42,544 nucleotides of DNA. Origin: an uncultured Oscillospiraceae bacterium. GTDB taxonomy: Bacteria > Bacillota > Clostridia > Oscillospirales > Oscillospiraceae. Both the position numbers and the translations under genes were made by a program. The stretch is taken from contig CATLFX010000021.1 of the NCBI GenBank assembly GCA_949935795.1, positions 1 to 42,544 of the forward strand, read 5' to 3'. The notes beneath the pieces were generated by a model. That model worked only from the letters and a program-made list of their open reading frames with translations, searched no databases and had not been told where the DNA came from. Numbering within the stretch: position 1 is the first letter of the stretch; each line of letters opens with the position of its first letter. Shown here piece after piece: positions 6,288-14,069 of the stretch.

Positions 6288-7361
6288 ATGAAAACCCTCA
6301 CCGTGGCCCTGCCGGGCCGTGAGTACGATATTTTGATCCAGCGGGGCCTGCTGGCCCAGACCGGAGAGCGGGTGCGGGCCGTCCTTCCCAGGGCCCGCCG
6401 GCTGGCTGTCGTCACCGACAGTAATGTGGCCTCCCTTTACAGCGAAGCTGTGACCGGAAGCTTGACTGCCGCCGGATTTGACTGCCGCTTTTTCATTGTC
6501 CCGGCCGGGGAGGAAAGTAAAAATCCCCGCCAGTTGGCTGAACTTTGGGAGGGCTTTATGGACTTCGGCCTCACCCGCACCGACGGCGTGATCGCCCTGG
6601 GGGGCGGCGTGGTGGGAGATCTGGCGGGCTTCGCCGCCGCCACTATCCTCCGGGGGGTGGCCTTTGTCCAGATCCCTACCACCCTGCTGGCCCAGGTGGA
6701 CTCCTCCGTGGGGGGGAAGGTGGCCATAGATTTGAAGCATGGAAAAAATCTGGCCGGGGCCTTCTACCAGCCCAGGCTGGTGCTCATGGACCCGGATACC
6801 CTGGACACCCTGCGCGACAGTACGTTTGCCGACGGCATGGCGGAGGTGGTCAAGTATGGCTGTATTTGGGACGCTGGTTTCTTTGATTTCCTCACCGCCC
6901 GGCCCTCCCGTGAGGAACTGACGGCGGATATCGAACACATTTTGTATACCTGCTGTGATATTAAACGCCAGGTGGTCATGGAGGACGAGCTGGACACCGG
7001 CCTGCGGATGATTCTAAATTTTGGCCACACCCTGGGGCACGCCTATGAGCTGGCGGGGCACTATACCCGGTGGACCCACGGCCAGGCGGTGGCGGCGGGC
7101 ATGTGCGCCGCCGCCAAGCTGGGGGTGCGGCTGGGGGTCACGCCCCCGGACATCCCCGGGCGTATTTCGGACACCTGCGGCGCTTTGGGACTGCCCACCC
7201 AGATTACCTGCTCTATGGAGGATTACGCCGCCGCCGTGGGCCTGGACAAGAAGGGGGCGGGGGAGGACATCACCCTGATTCTGCTGGACAAAATTGGCCA
7301 TGCGGTCCCCCGCAAAATGCCCCGGAGGGACCTGCTGGCGCTGCTGGAGGTGCTGTCATGA
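6288..7361 (+). CDS. aroB: 3-dehydroquinate synthase
   Basis: A 357-residue NAD- and metal-dependent enzyme that converts DAHP to 3-dehydroquinate in the cytoplasm. ATG at 6288 follows the aroF stop (6284-6286) after one base, so the two are translationally coupled. Visible motifs are GGGVVGDLAGFAAAT (NAD site), PTTLLAQVDSSVGGK and KNLAGAFYQP in the substrate site, and NFGHTLGHAYE, whose histidines bind the metal together with an upstream Glu (MAEVVKYG). Length is normal for the family. Its TGA overlaps the aroA start by four bases. Confidence 0.96.
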   Translation: MKTLTVALPGREYDILIQRGLLAQTGERVRAVLPRARRLAVVTDSNVASLYSEAVTGSLTAAGFDCRFFIVPAGEESKNPRQLAELWEGFMDFGLTRTDGVIALGGGVVGDLAGFAAATILRGVAFVQIPTTLLAQVDSSVGGKVAIDLKHGKNLAGAFYQPRLVLMDPDTLDTLRDSTFADGMAEVVKYGCIWDAGFFDFLTARPSREELTADIEHILYTCCDIKRQVVMEDELDTGLRMILNFGHTLGHAYELAGHYTRWTHGQAVAAGMCAAAKLGVRLGVTPPDIPGRISDTCGALGLPTQITCSMEDYAAAVGLDKKGAGEDITLILLDKIGHAVPRKMPRRDLLALLEVLS

Positions 7362-8671
7362 GCGTGACTATTACCCCCTCGAGGCTGAGCGGGACCGTTA
7401 CCCCGCCCCCCTCCAAGTCCCAGGCTCACCGCCTGCTCATCGCCGCCGCCCTGGCAGAGGGGGAGAGCGTCATTTCAAACGTGGCCTTTTCTCAGGATAT
7501 CCAGGCCACCCTGGACTGCCTGGACAACCTGGGCGCGGAATTTGTCCGGGAGGGCTCCGCCGTCACCGTCCGGGGGATGGGGGCAAATCCTATGTCCCCC
7601 CTGCGGCGGATGGCCTATCCCCGGCTGGACTGCGGGGAAAGCGGTTCCACTTTACGCTTCCTGATCCCCGTGGCTCTGGCGGTGCGGGCGGGCGGTATTT
7701 TCACCGGCCGGGGGCGGCTGATGGAGCGGCCCCAGGGGCCCTACTTTGATCTCTTTGACGAAAAGGGAATTTTCCACGAGTCAAAGGATGGGGCGCTCAC
7801 CATCACGGGAATGCTCACGCCGGGGACATACCGGCTCCCCGGCGATGTGTCCTCCCAATTTGTCACGGGCCTGCTGTATGCCCTGCCCCTGCTGGAGGGG
7901 GACAGCGAAATCGTTCTTGCCTCCCCCCTGGAGAGCCGGGGGTATGTGGACATGACGGTGGAAGCGCTGGGACAGTTCGGCGTGCGGGTGGAGGCGCGGC
8001 CAGGCGGCTGGCACATCCCCGGCGGGCAGCTGTACCAGCCCCGCTCCCTCACCGTGGAGGGGGACTGGTCCCAGGCGGCGTTCTGGTACGCGGCCCAGGC
8101 GCTGGGGAATCCGGTGACGGTGGCGGGGATGAACCAGCGCTCGACCCAGGGCGACCGGGAGATTCTGGACTGGGTTCGGATGGTGAAAAACGAGCCCATG
8201 GCCGGGGGCGTTACCATCCCCATCTGGGGGACGGCAACGGAAAAGGAGCGGCTTCCCAACCCGTCCGGGGGGTGCGCCGTCTCCATCGGCGTGTCGCAGA
8301 ATCCCGACCTGGTGCCCCCCCTGGCTGCTATGGGGGCGCTGATGGCCGGCATGCTGAGAATCGAAAACGCCGCCCGCCTGCGTATGAAGGAGAGCGACCG
8401 GCTGGCCTCCGTGACGGCGGTGCTGTCCGCCCTGGGGGCGGATGTGAAGGAGGGGCCCGACTTCCTGGAGATCCGGGGAAAGGAGCGGCTGGCAGGCGGT
8501 GTAAAGGTGGACAGCTACAATGACCACCGCATCGCCATGATGGCGGCCATTGCCGCCACCCGGTGTGAAAAGCCGGTCACCATCACAGGGGCCCAGTGTG
8601 TGGCCAAGTCCTACCCCGATGTCTGGGAGGAGTATGAGCGGCTGGGAGGGCGGGTCCGCCGGGACCCGTAG
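7358..8671 (+). CDS. aroA: 5-enolpyruvylshikimate-3-phosphate (EPSP) synthase
   Basis: It transfers the enolpyruvyl group of PEP to shikimate 3-phosphate. The 437-residue protein starts at 7358 inside an ATGA overlap with aroB. N-terminal PPPSKSQAHR carries the substrate-binding Lys-Ser, followed by GESGSTLRF and, near the C-terminus, RMKESDRL and NDHRIAM, all active-site segments of the two-domain inside-out barrel. The usual N-x-G-T-(T/A)-x-R turn is ESGSTLR here. Its last codons and TAG stop (8669-8671) run into a dispersed GTAGGGGCGG repeat, so the extreme C-terminus may have been altered by that repeat. Confidence 0.95.
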   Translation: MSVTITPSRLSGTVTPPPSKSQAHRLLIAAALAEGESVISNVAFSQDIQATLDCLDNLGAEFVREGSAVTVRGMGANPMSPLRRMAYPRLDCGESGSTLRFLIPVALAVRAGGIFTGRGRLMERPQGPYFDLFDEKGIFHESKDGALTITGMLTPGTYRLPGDVSSQFVTGLLYALPLLEGDSEIVLASPLESRGYVDMTVEALGQFGVRVEARPGGWHIPGGQLYQPRSLTVEGDWSQAAFWYAAQALGNPVTVAGMNQRSTQGDREILDWVRMVKNEPMAGGVTIPIWGTATEKERLPNPSGGCAVSIGVSQNPDLVPPLAAMGALMAGMLRIENAARLRMKESDRLASVTAVLSALGADVKEGPDFLEIRGKERLAGGVKVDSYNDHRIAMMAAIAATRCEKPVTITGAQCVAKSYPDVWEEYERLGGRVRRDP

Positions 8672-8742
8672 GGGCGGATACCATCCGCCCACGTTATCAG
8701 GTTGCCGTATCCCATTCGGGCGGATGATATCCGCCCCTGCAC
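8668..8742. repeat. GTAGGGGCGG-type palindromic repeat, copy 1
   Basis: GTAGGGGCGGATACCATCCG at the left and its near complement CGGATGATATCCGCCCCTGC at the right form a large imperfect inverted repeat, each arm being itself palindromic. The stop codon of aroA lies within the left arm. The same design occurs at 22888-22937. It resembles REP-like intergenic repeats; I see no ORF or known function. Confidence 0.75.
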
Positions 8743-8762
8743 AAACAACGAGGAGGCAAAAC

Positions 8763-9296
8763 ATGGACACAATCAAATTGATCCTCCCCTCGGAGGAATA
8801 CTTGGACCAGGTGTGGGCCTACCGCCAGGAGTGCCATGAGGCGGACAGCTCCATGGACGGCTGCGGCACCCTGAAGCGGGTGGAGGACCCGGCGGAATGG
8901 CTGGCCGACGTGCGGGCCATCAGCAACCCTGCCACCGTCCCGGAGGGCAAGGTGCAGGGAACCCTGTTTTTGAGCGTGCGGGAGTCTGACGGGAAGCTGG
9001 TGGGCATGATCGACGTGCGCCATTCTCTCAACGAGTATCTGGAACAGTTCGGCGGGAATATCGGCTATTCCGTCCGGCCCGGCGAGCGCCGGAAGGGGTA
9101 CGGCAAGGAGCAGCTTCGGCTGGCCCTGCTTTTCTGCAAGGAGACGCTGGGGCTTGACCGGGTACTCATAACCTGTAATGTAAGCAACGAGGGCAGCCGC
9201 CGCACCATCCTGTCGGCAGGCGGCGTATACGAGAACACCGTCCACGAGCCGGATCGGAACGTTGATCTGGAGCGGTACTGGATTACGATACGCTGA
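8763..9296 (+). CDS. GNAT family N-acetyltransferase
   Basis: A 177-residue GNAT protein. The acetyl-CoA binding motif A is at about residues 100-115 (IGYSVRPGERRKGYGKEQL, where R-R-K-G-Y-G is the pyrophosphate loop). It is preceded by strand LVGMIDVRHSLN and followed by VLITCNVSNEGSRRTILSAGG, the C-terminal motif B region. N-terminal residues 1-60 form the acceptor-binding part. ATG 8763 follows GAGGAGG. It is placed between aroA and aroC, separated by dispersed repeats on both sides, so it looks like a gene inserted into the pathway cluster rather than a pathway enzyme. The acceptor cannot be told from sequence. Confidence 0.88.
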   Translation: MDTIKLILPSEEYLDQVWAYRQECHEADSSMDGCGTLKRVEDPAEWLADVRAISNPATVPEGKVQGTLFLSVRESDGKLVGMIDVRHSLNEYLEQFGGNIGYSVRPGERRKGYGKEQLRLALLFCKETLGLDRVLITCNVSNEGSRRTILSAGGVYENTVHEPDRNVDLERYWITIR

Positions 9297-9300
9297 GACC

Positions 9301-9340
9301 GTTCTTTTTCTTGAAAGAAAAAGAACCAAAAAGAACTTTT
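9301..9340 (+). repeat. AT-rich hairpin repeat, copy B
   Basis: GTTCTTTTTCTT (9301-9312) pairs perfectly with AAGAAAAAGAAC (9315-9326), then CCAAAAAGAACTTTT. It follows the acetyltransferase stop by four bases and may act as its transcript end. The 9341-9486 stretch between copies B and C has no gene that I can support and is AT-rich. Confidence 0.6.
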
Positions 9341-9486
9341 AAACCGCCACGACCGTGTATTGTCAGCGAAAGGTATTCACACGACCACCAAAGAATTCGA
9401 TAAAAATATTTATTAAATTTTTATATGCTCCTGTTTCGTGGCCGACGCAGCATTTTGACACACACCGCCGCAACGGAAACGAGCTA

Positions 9487-9534
9487 AAAGTTTCTTTTTT
9501 CGCTTCCTTTTTTCTTTTCAAAGAAAAAAGGAAG
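9487..9534 (-). repeat. AT-rich hairpin repeat, copy C (inverted orientation)
   Basis: CTTCCTTTTTTCTTT (9503-9517) pairs perfectly with AAAGAAAAAAGGAAG (9520-9534). Read on the minus strand the stem is followed by CGAAAAAAGAAACTTTT, the same tail as copies A and B. The stem ends two bases before the AAAAGGAGG site of aroC, so it sets the 5' edge of that ribosome site. Confidence 0.6.
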
Positions 9535-9550
9535 AAAAGGAGGCATTTTT

Positions 9551-10597
9551 TTGAGATACTCTATTTTCGGCGAGTCCCACGGCCCCGCCATCGGCGTGGT
9601 GCTGGAGGGCGTCCCTGCCGGGCTGGAGCTGGACCTGGAAGCCGTCCGCTTCGACCTCAGCCGCCGGGCCCCGGGGAAAAACGCCCTGTCCACCGCCCGG
9701 AAGGAGGCGGACAAGCCCCGCGTTCTCTCCGGCCTGTTTGAGGGGCGGACCACCGGGGCCCCCCTGTGCGCCGTCATTGAAAATACGGACGTCCGCTCCG
9801 GGGATTACGCCAGGACCAAGGACCTGGCCCGGCCCGGGCACGCCGACTACGCCGCCCACGTGCGCTACCAGGGGTTCAACGACTACCGGGGGGGCGGGCA
9901 CTTCTCCGGGCGGCTCACCGCGCCGCTGGTGTTTGCCGGCGGGGTGGCCAAGCAGATTCTGGCCCGGAAGGGTGTGCATGTGGGGGCCCACATTTCCAGC
10001 GTTTACGGCGTTAACGACGACGCTTTGGAGGACTGGGACAGTTTGAGGGCCGCGGCGGACAAGGAATTTCCTGTTCTCAGCGACGAGAGGGGCGAGGAGA
10101 TGCGGGCCGCCATTCTGGAGGCCAAAAATGACCAGGACTCGGTGGGCGGCTCCATCGAGTGCGGGGTGTTCGGCCTGCCTCCCGGCCTTGGGGCCCCCGA
10201 CTTCGGCCAGAACGCCGAGGGCATCTTCTCCCAGTACCTGTTTGCCGTCCCGGCGGTGAAGGCGGTAGCCTTTGGGGCGGGGACGGCCTTTGCCCTCATG
10301 CGGGGCTCCGAGGCCAACGACCCGCTGTATGTGGACGACGACGGCTCGGTGAAGGGGGAGCAGAACTGCGCCGGAGGGATCAACGGAGGCATCACCAACG
10401 GCATGCCCCTGGTGTTCGAGGTCACCCTGCGGCCCACCCCCTCCATCGCCCGGACCCAGTTCACCGTGGACTTGGCCAAACACGAAAACGCCGTGCTGGA
10501 GCTCACCGGGCGGCACGACCCCTGCGTGGTCCACCGGGCGGTGCCGGTCATTGAGGCCGCGGCGGCTTTAGCGGCTTGTGAGCTGATGGGAATTTGA
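9551..10597 (+). CDS. aroC: Chorismate synthase
   Basis: It converts EPSP to chorismate using reduced FMN, the last common step of the pathway. The protein starts with TTG at 9551, seven bases after AAAGGAGGC; no ATG or GTG nearby gives the invariant N-terminus RYSIFGESHG, so the rare start is well supported. The 348 residues include RPGHADY, GGGHFSGRLTAP, a segment around GGSIECGVFGLPPGLG, and the C-terminal RHDPCVVHRAVPVIEA. The length is typical. It is separated from aroA by the acetyltransferase gene and AT-rich repeats. Confidence 0.96.
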   Translation: MRYSIFGESHGPAIGVVLEGVPAGLELDLEAVRFDLSRRAPGKNALSTARKEADKPRVLSGLFEGRTTGAPLCAVIENTDVRSGDYARTKDLARPGHADYAAHVRYQGFNDYRGGGHFSGRLTAPLVFAGGVAKQILARKGVHVGAHISSVYGVNDDALEDWDSLRAAADKEFPVLSDERGEEMRAAILEAKNDQDSVGGSIECGVFGLPPGLGAPDFGQNAEGIFSQYLFAVPAVKAVAFGAGTAFALMRGSEANDPLYVDDDGSVKGEQNCAGGINGGITNGMPLVFEVTLRPTPSIARTQFTVDLAKHENAVLELTGRHDPCVVHRAVPVIEAAAALAACELMGI

Positions 10598-10616
10598 ATA
10601 TTGTGAGGTATCTGTC

Positions 10617-11105
10617 ATGGATTTGAAAACAATGCGTCAAACAGATGGGGACGCGGTTATTCTCCCCGGCGCGGCGGTGGTGGGGGACGTGACCCTGGGC
10701 CCGGAGTGTTCCGTGTGGTTCAACGCCGTTCTCCGGGGAGACGGCCTGCCCATTGTGCTGGGCCGGGGGTGTAACGTCCAGGACTGCTGCGTGCTCCACT
10801 CGGAGAAGCACGCCACCGTGCTGGGGGACTGGGTGTCCGTGGGCCACGGGGCTGTAGTCCACGGCGCGGTGGTGGGGGACAACACCATTGTGGGCATGGG
10901 GGCCACCCTGCTGGATTTCGCCAAAATCGGCAAAAACTGCATGGTGGGGGCGGGCTCCCTGGTGACGGGGAAGATAGACGCCCCCGACGGCTCCCTGGTG
11001 CTGGGCAATCCGGCCAAGGTGGTCCGCCCCCTGACGGAGGAGGAGATCGCCGGTCTGCGCCGCAACGCGGAGCACTACGCTGAACTGAAGGAGAGGTACC
11101 GCTGA
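10617..11105 (+). CDS. Gamma-class carbonic anhydrase-like hexapeptide-repeat protein
   Basis: A 162-residue left-handed beta-helix protein made of hexapeptide repeats (for example PGAAVVGDVTLGPECSVWFN, then repeated V-V-G-D-N and A-K-I-G-K-N turns). The likely zinc ligands are the His in CVLHSEKH and the two in GHGAVVHG, at the spacing seen in gamma-carbonic anhydrase-like proteins (YrdA/PaaY group). It ends with a C-terminal helix (TEEEIAGLRRNAEHYAELKERYR). It lies 19 bp after aroC and its TGA overlaps the ATG of pheA, so it is co-transcribed with the aromatic genes although no pathway role is known. CO2 hydration is possible but many members are inactive. Confidence 0.9.
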   Translation: MDLKTMRQTDGDAVILPGAAVVGDVTLGPECSVWFNAVLRGDGLPIVLGRGCNVQDCCVLHSEKHATVLGDWVSVGHGAVVHGAVVGDNTIVGMGATLLDFAKIGKNCMVGAGSLVTGKIDAPDGSLVLGNPAKVVRPLTEEEIAGLRRNAEHYAELKERYR

Positions 11106-12259
11106 TGGACGAGCTTCAAAATCTGCGCCAGGACATCGACGCCATCGACCGCCAGCTGGTAGAGCTGTTCCGCCAGCGCATGGACGTGACCCGCAAAGTG
11201 GGGGAATATAAGCGGTCCCAGGGCATTCCCGTGCTGGACCAGGAGCGGGAGCGGCAGGTGCTCCAAAACAAGGGGGCACTGGCAGGGGAGGAGCTTCGCC
11301 CCGCCGTCATCACGCTTTATCAGACCATCATGGCCCTGTCCCGGCGGCAGCAGCGGGACCTGATGGGTCAGGGGGCGGACAACCCCGGCGTCCTCCGCTG
11401 GCGGGAGGCCCAAAACAGCGCCCGCCAGCCCGTTTCAGCGCCCAAGGTGGTGTACCAGGGGGTGCCGGGGGCCTACAGCGAGCAGGCGGCGCTGGACTTC
11501 TTCGGCCTCCAGGCGGGCAGCACCGGGCTGGAGCAGTTTGAGGACTGCTTTTTAGCCCTGCGGGAGGGGCGGGCGGACTACGCCGTGCTGCCCATCGAGA
11601 ACAGCTCCACCGGGGCCATCCGGCAGATTTACGATCTGCTCACCCAGTATGAGTGCTACATGGTGGGCGAGACCACGGTGAAGGTGGAGCACTGCCTCAT
11701 GGCCCTGCCCGGCGCGTCGCTGGACGGGATCACCCACGTGTACTCCCACGAGCAGGGGCTGTTTCAGTGTGAGCGGTATCTGAACGCCCACCCCAATTGG
11801 AAGCAGGTGCCCCAGGCGGACACCGCCGGATCCGCCCAGATGGTGGCCCAGAGTGGGGACTTGACAAAGGCGGCCATCTGCTCGGCCCGGGCGGCGGAAA
11901 TCTACGGGCTGACGATCCTGGCCCATGCCATCAACCACAACACCCAGAACACCACCCGGTTCGTGGTGGTGTCCCCCCGGCTGGAGCTGCACCCTGGCGC
12001 GGACAAGATCAGCACCCTGTTCGTCCTGCCCCACCAAGCGGGGTCCCTCCACGAGGTGCTCACCGTGTTCGCGGTTCACGGGCTGAACATGGTGAAGCTG
12101 GAGTCCCGGCCCCTGCCGGGACGGAGCTGGCAGTACATGTTTTTCCTGGAGTTCACCGGGGCCCCCGGCGACCCGGCGGTGGGCGACGCCCTCCACGAGC
12201 TGGCCCAGACAACAGGCGAGTTCCGGGTGCTGGGCTGGTTCCCCTCTAATTTGGACTGA
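11105..12259 (+). CDS. pheA: Bifunctional chorismate mutase/prephenate dehydratase
   Basis: It converts chorismate to prephenate and then to phenylpyruvate, committing flux to phenylalanine. Residues about 1-90 form an AroQ-type chorismate mutase helix bundle (LRQDIDAIDRQLVELFRQR, with the R-x10-K pattern continuing into VGEYK). Residues about 115-300 are prephenate dehydratase (YQGVPGAYSEQAA, PIENSSTGAI, and NTTRFVVVS with the catalytic T-R-F). The last 80 residues are an ACT domain (HQAGSLHEVLTVFAVHGLN, then ESRPLPG), the usual phenylalanine feedback site. The total is 384 aa, normal for the fusion. Its ATG overlaps the preceding TGA (TGATG). Confidence 0.96.
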   Translation: MDELQNLRQDIDAIDRQLVELFRQRMDVTRKVGEYKRSQGIPVLDQERERQVLQNKGALAGEELRPAVITLYQTIMALSRRQQRDLMGQGADNPGVLRWREAQNSARQPVSAPKVVYQGVPGAYSEQAALDFFGLQAGSTGLEQFEDCFLALREGRADYAVLPIENSSTGAIRQIYDLLTQYECYMVGETTVKVEHCLMALPGASLDGITHVYSHEQGLFQCERYLNAHPNWKQVPQADTAGSAQMVAQSGDLTKAAICSARAAEIYGLTILAHAINHNTQNTTRFVVVSPRLELHPGADKISTLFVLPHQAGSLHEVLTVFAVHGLNMVKLESRPLPGRSWQYMFFLEFTGAPGDPAVGDALHELAQTTGEFRVLGWFPSNLD

Positions 12260-12284
12260 AGGGAACAGAAAGGAGGCCCATCTC

Positions 12285-12794
12285 ATGGGCAAAAATATCA
12301 TCCTCATTGGGATGATGGGATGTGGGAAAACCACCGTGGGCAGATTGCTGGCCCAGCGCCTTGAATGCCCCATGGCAGACACCGATGCTCTCATTGAAGA
12401 GCGGACAGGCCGCACCATCCCCGACATCTTCGCCGCCGACGGCGAGGCCCGTTTCCGTGCGCTGGAGCTGGAGCTGTGCCGGGAGCTGTCCGGACGGTGG
12501 GGGCTGGTCGTCGCCTGCGGCGGGGGCCTGCCCCTCCAGGACGGGGCCATCTCCGACCTCAAGGAGAACGGCCTGGTGTTCTGGCTGGACCGGGACCCGG
12601 GGGAGACCTACGACAGCCTAGACGTGTCCGGCCGCCCCCTGGCCCAGGCGGGCCGGGCCGATTTCATCCGGCGGTATCAGGACCGTGCGCCCGTCTACCG
12701 CCGCTGGGCGGACCATACCGTCCCCTGCGGGGAGGGCCCCCAGGCTGTTTCAGACCTCATTTTTAACATTTTTTCGGAGGTGTGCCACCCATGA
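12285..12794 (+). CDS. aroK: Shikimate kinase
   Basis: A 169-residue P-loop kinase that phosphorylates shikimate at the 3-OH. Walker A GMMGCGKTT is residues 9-17; the D-T-D of MADTDALIEERTG binds shikimate and Mg; ARFRALE and CGGGLP are the shikimate-binding segments; SGRPLAQ is the LID start. ATG at 12285 follows AAAGGAGG. The stop overlaps aroQ by four bases (ATGA). The DLDEXIE-type motif has the variant D-T-D-A-L-I-E, which is common. Confidence 0.94.
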   Translation: MGKNIILIGMMGCGKTTVGRLLAQRLECPMADTDALIEERTGRTIPDIFAADGEARFRALELELCRELSGRWGLVVACGGGLPLQDGAISDLKENGLVFWLDRDPGETYDSLDVSGRPLAQAGRADFIRRYQDRAPVYRRWADHTVPCGEGPQAVSDLIFNIFSEVCHP

Positions 12795-13222
12795 AATTTC
12801 TTATCATTAACGGCCCCAACCTGAACCTGCTGGGCAGGCGGGAGCCGGGCATCTACGGGGACCAGAGCTACCAGGCCCTGTGCGCCCTCATCCAGGACCA
12901 CGCCGCCGCCCATGGGTCCACAGCCCACTGCTTCCAGTCCAACCACGAGGGGGCCATCATCGACCAGATCCACGCCGCCGACGGGGTGTATGACGCCATT
13001 ATCATCAACCCCGGGGCCTACACCCATTACAGCTATGCCATTCTGGACGCTCTCAAGGCGGTGGACGTGCCCGCCTACGAGGTGCACATCAGCCACATCG
13101 ACCAGCGGGAGACCTTCCGGGCGGTGTCCGTCACCGCCCCCGCCTGCGTAGGCCAGCTCTACGGCCACGGCTTTGACGGCTACCTGATGGCCATGGACTT
13201 CTTTTTGGAGGGTAAGGCATGA
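12791..13222 (+). CDS. aroQ: Type II 3-dehydroquinate dehydratase
   Basis: A 143-residue dodecameric-type dehydratase that forms 3-dehydroshikimate from 3-dehydroquinate. The start at 12791 lies in the ATGA overlap with aroK and gives the canonical MKFLIINGPNLNLLGRREP; an upstream GTG at 12782 would only add three residues. Other motifs are IYG with the catalytic Tyr, QSNHEGAIID, INPGAYTHYS with the catalytic His, and EVHISH. Type II rather than type I enzyme, so no Schiff-base Lys. It overlaps aroE by four bases. Confidence 0.96.
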   Translation: MKFLIINGPNLNLLGRREPGIYGDQSYQALCALIQDHAAAHGSTAHCFQSNHEGAIIDQIHAADGVYDAIIINPGAYTHYSYAILDALKAVDVPAYEVHISHIDQRETFRAVSVTAPACVGQLYGHGFDGYLMAMDFFLEGKA

Positions 13223-14058
13223 GCTTGCAGATCATTGGAGACCCGGTACTCCACTCCAAATCCCCCGTCATCCAGGGGGCCATGCTGGCGGCGCTGGGGC
13301 TGGACGTGGAATATACCTCCCATGTGGTCCGCCGGGGGGAGCTGCCCCAGTACCTGGCCTGGGCCAGGGAAAACGGCGTTACCGGCTTCAATGCCACCAT
13401 GCCCCACAAGGAGGATCTGATTCCCCTGCTGGACGAGGTGGACCCCGCCGCCCGGACCATCGGGGCGGTGAACACCGTCTGCCTCCGGGACGGGAGGTGG
13501 ATGGGCTTCAACACCGACGGGGCCGGGGCGGTGGCCGCGCTGAAGGACGGCCTGAGCATGGACCCCGACCGGCTGACCGTCACCCTGCTGGGGGCGGGGG
13601 GCGCGGCCAAGGCGGTGGCCCTGGCCCTGTCCGCCGCCGGGGCGGAGCGGGTGTTTGTGTGCAACCGCACCCTCAGCCGGACCCAGGCCCTGTGCGCCCA
13701 GGACCCCCTGGGGCGGCTGTCCCCCGCCGGGTTTGACGCGGATACGCTGTCCGGTTTGGCCGCAAAGTCCCAGCTTTTGGTCAACTGCACCAACCTGGGG
13801 ATGGCCGGGTGCCCCTGCCAGTTTGAGGACTTCTCCTTCCTGGACGCTCTGCCCCCCAATGCGGCGGTGTTTGACGCCATCTACCACCCCGCTGAGACAG
13901 AGCTGTTGGCTCAGGCCAAGGGCCGGGGGCTGCGGGGAATGAACGGTCTGCCCATGCTGGTGAACCAGGCGGTGCTGGCCCTGGAGCACTTCCTGGACCG
14001 GCCCCTGGACCGCCCCGCCATGGCGGCGGTGGCGGCGGCCGCCCTAAATCAAATGTGA
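13219..14058 (+). CDS. aroE: Shikimate dehydrogenase (NADP+)
   Basis: A 279-residue two-domain enzyme that reduces 3-dehydroshikimate to shikimate. N-terminal domain: IIGDPVLHSKSP with the substrate-binding Ser pair, then ATMPHKED with the catalytic Lys, then AVNTV and GFNTDGAGA with the catalytic Asp. The usual N-V-T-(V/I)-P-H-K is N-A-T-M-P-H-K here. The NADP domain follows (LLGAGGAAKAVALAL, CNRTLSRTQAL). C-terminal GLPMLVNQAVLALEHF is the family ending. The gene overlaps aroQ by four bases and is the last pathway gene of the cluster. Confidence 0.95.
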   Translation: MSLQIIGDPVLHSKSPVIQGAMLAALGLDVEYTSHVVRRGELPQYLAWARENGVTGFNATMPHKEDLIPLLDEVDPAARTIGAVNTVCLRDGRWMGFNTDGAGAVAALKDGLSMDPDRLTVTLLGAGGAAKAVALALSAAGAERVFVCNRTLSRTQALCAQDPLGRLSPAGFDADTLSGLAAKSQLLVNCTNLGMAGCPCQFEDFSFLDALPPNAAVFDAIYHPAETELLAQAKGRGLRGMNGLPMLVNQAVLALEHFLDRPLDRPAMAAVAAAALNQM

Positions 14059-14069
14059 GGTGATATAAA

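Noticed and set aside
8763-9296. The acetyltransferase as part of aromatic metabolism.
   Set aside because: No known step needs acetylation and its flanks are repeats, so shared location is better explained by insertion.
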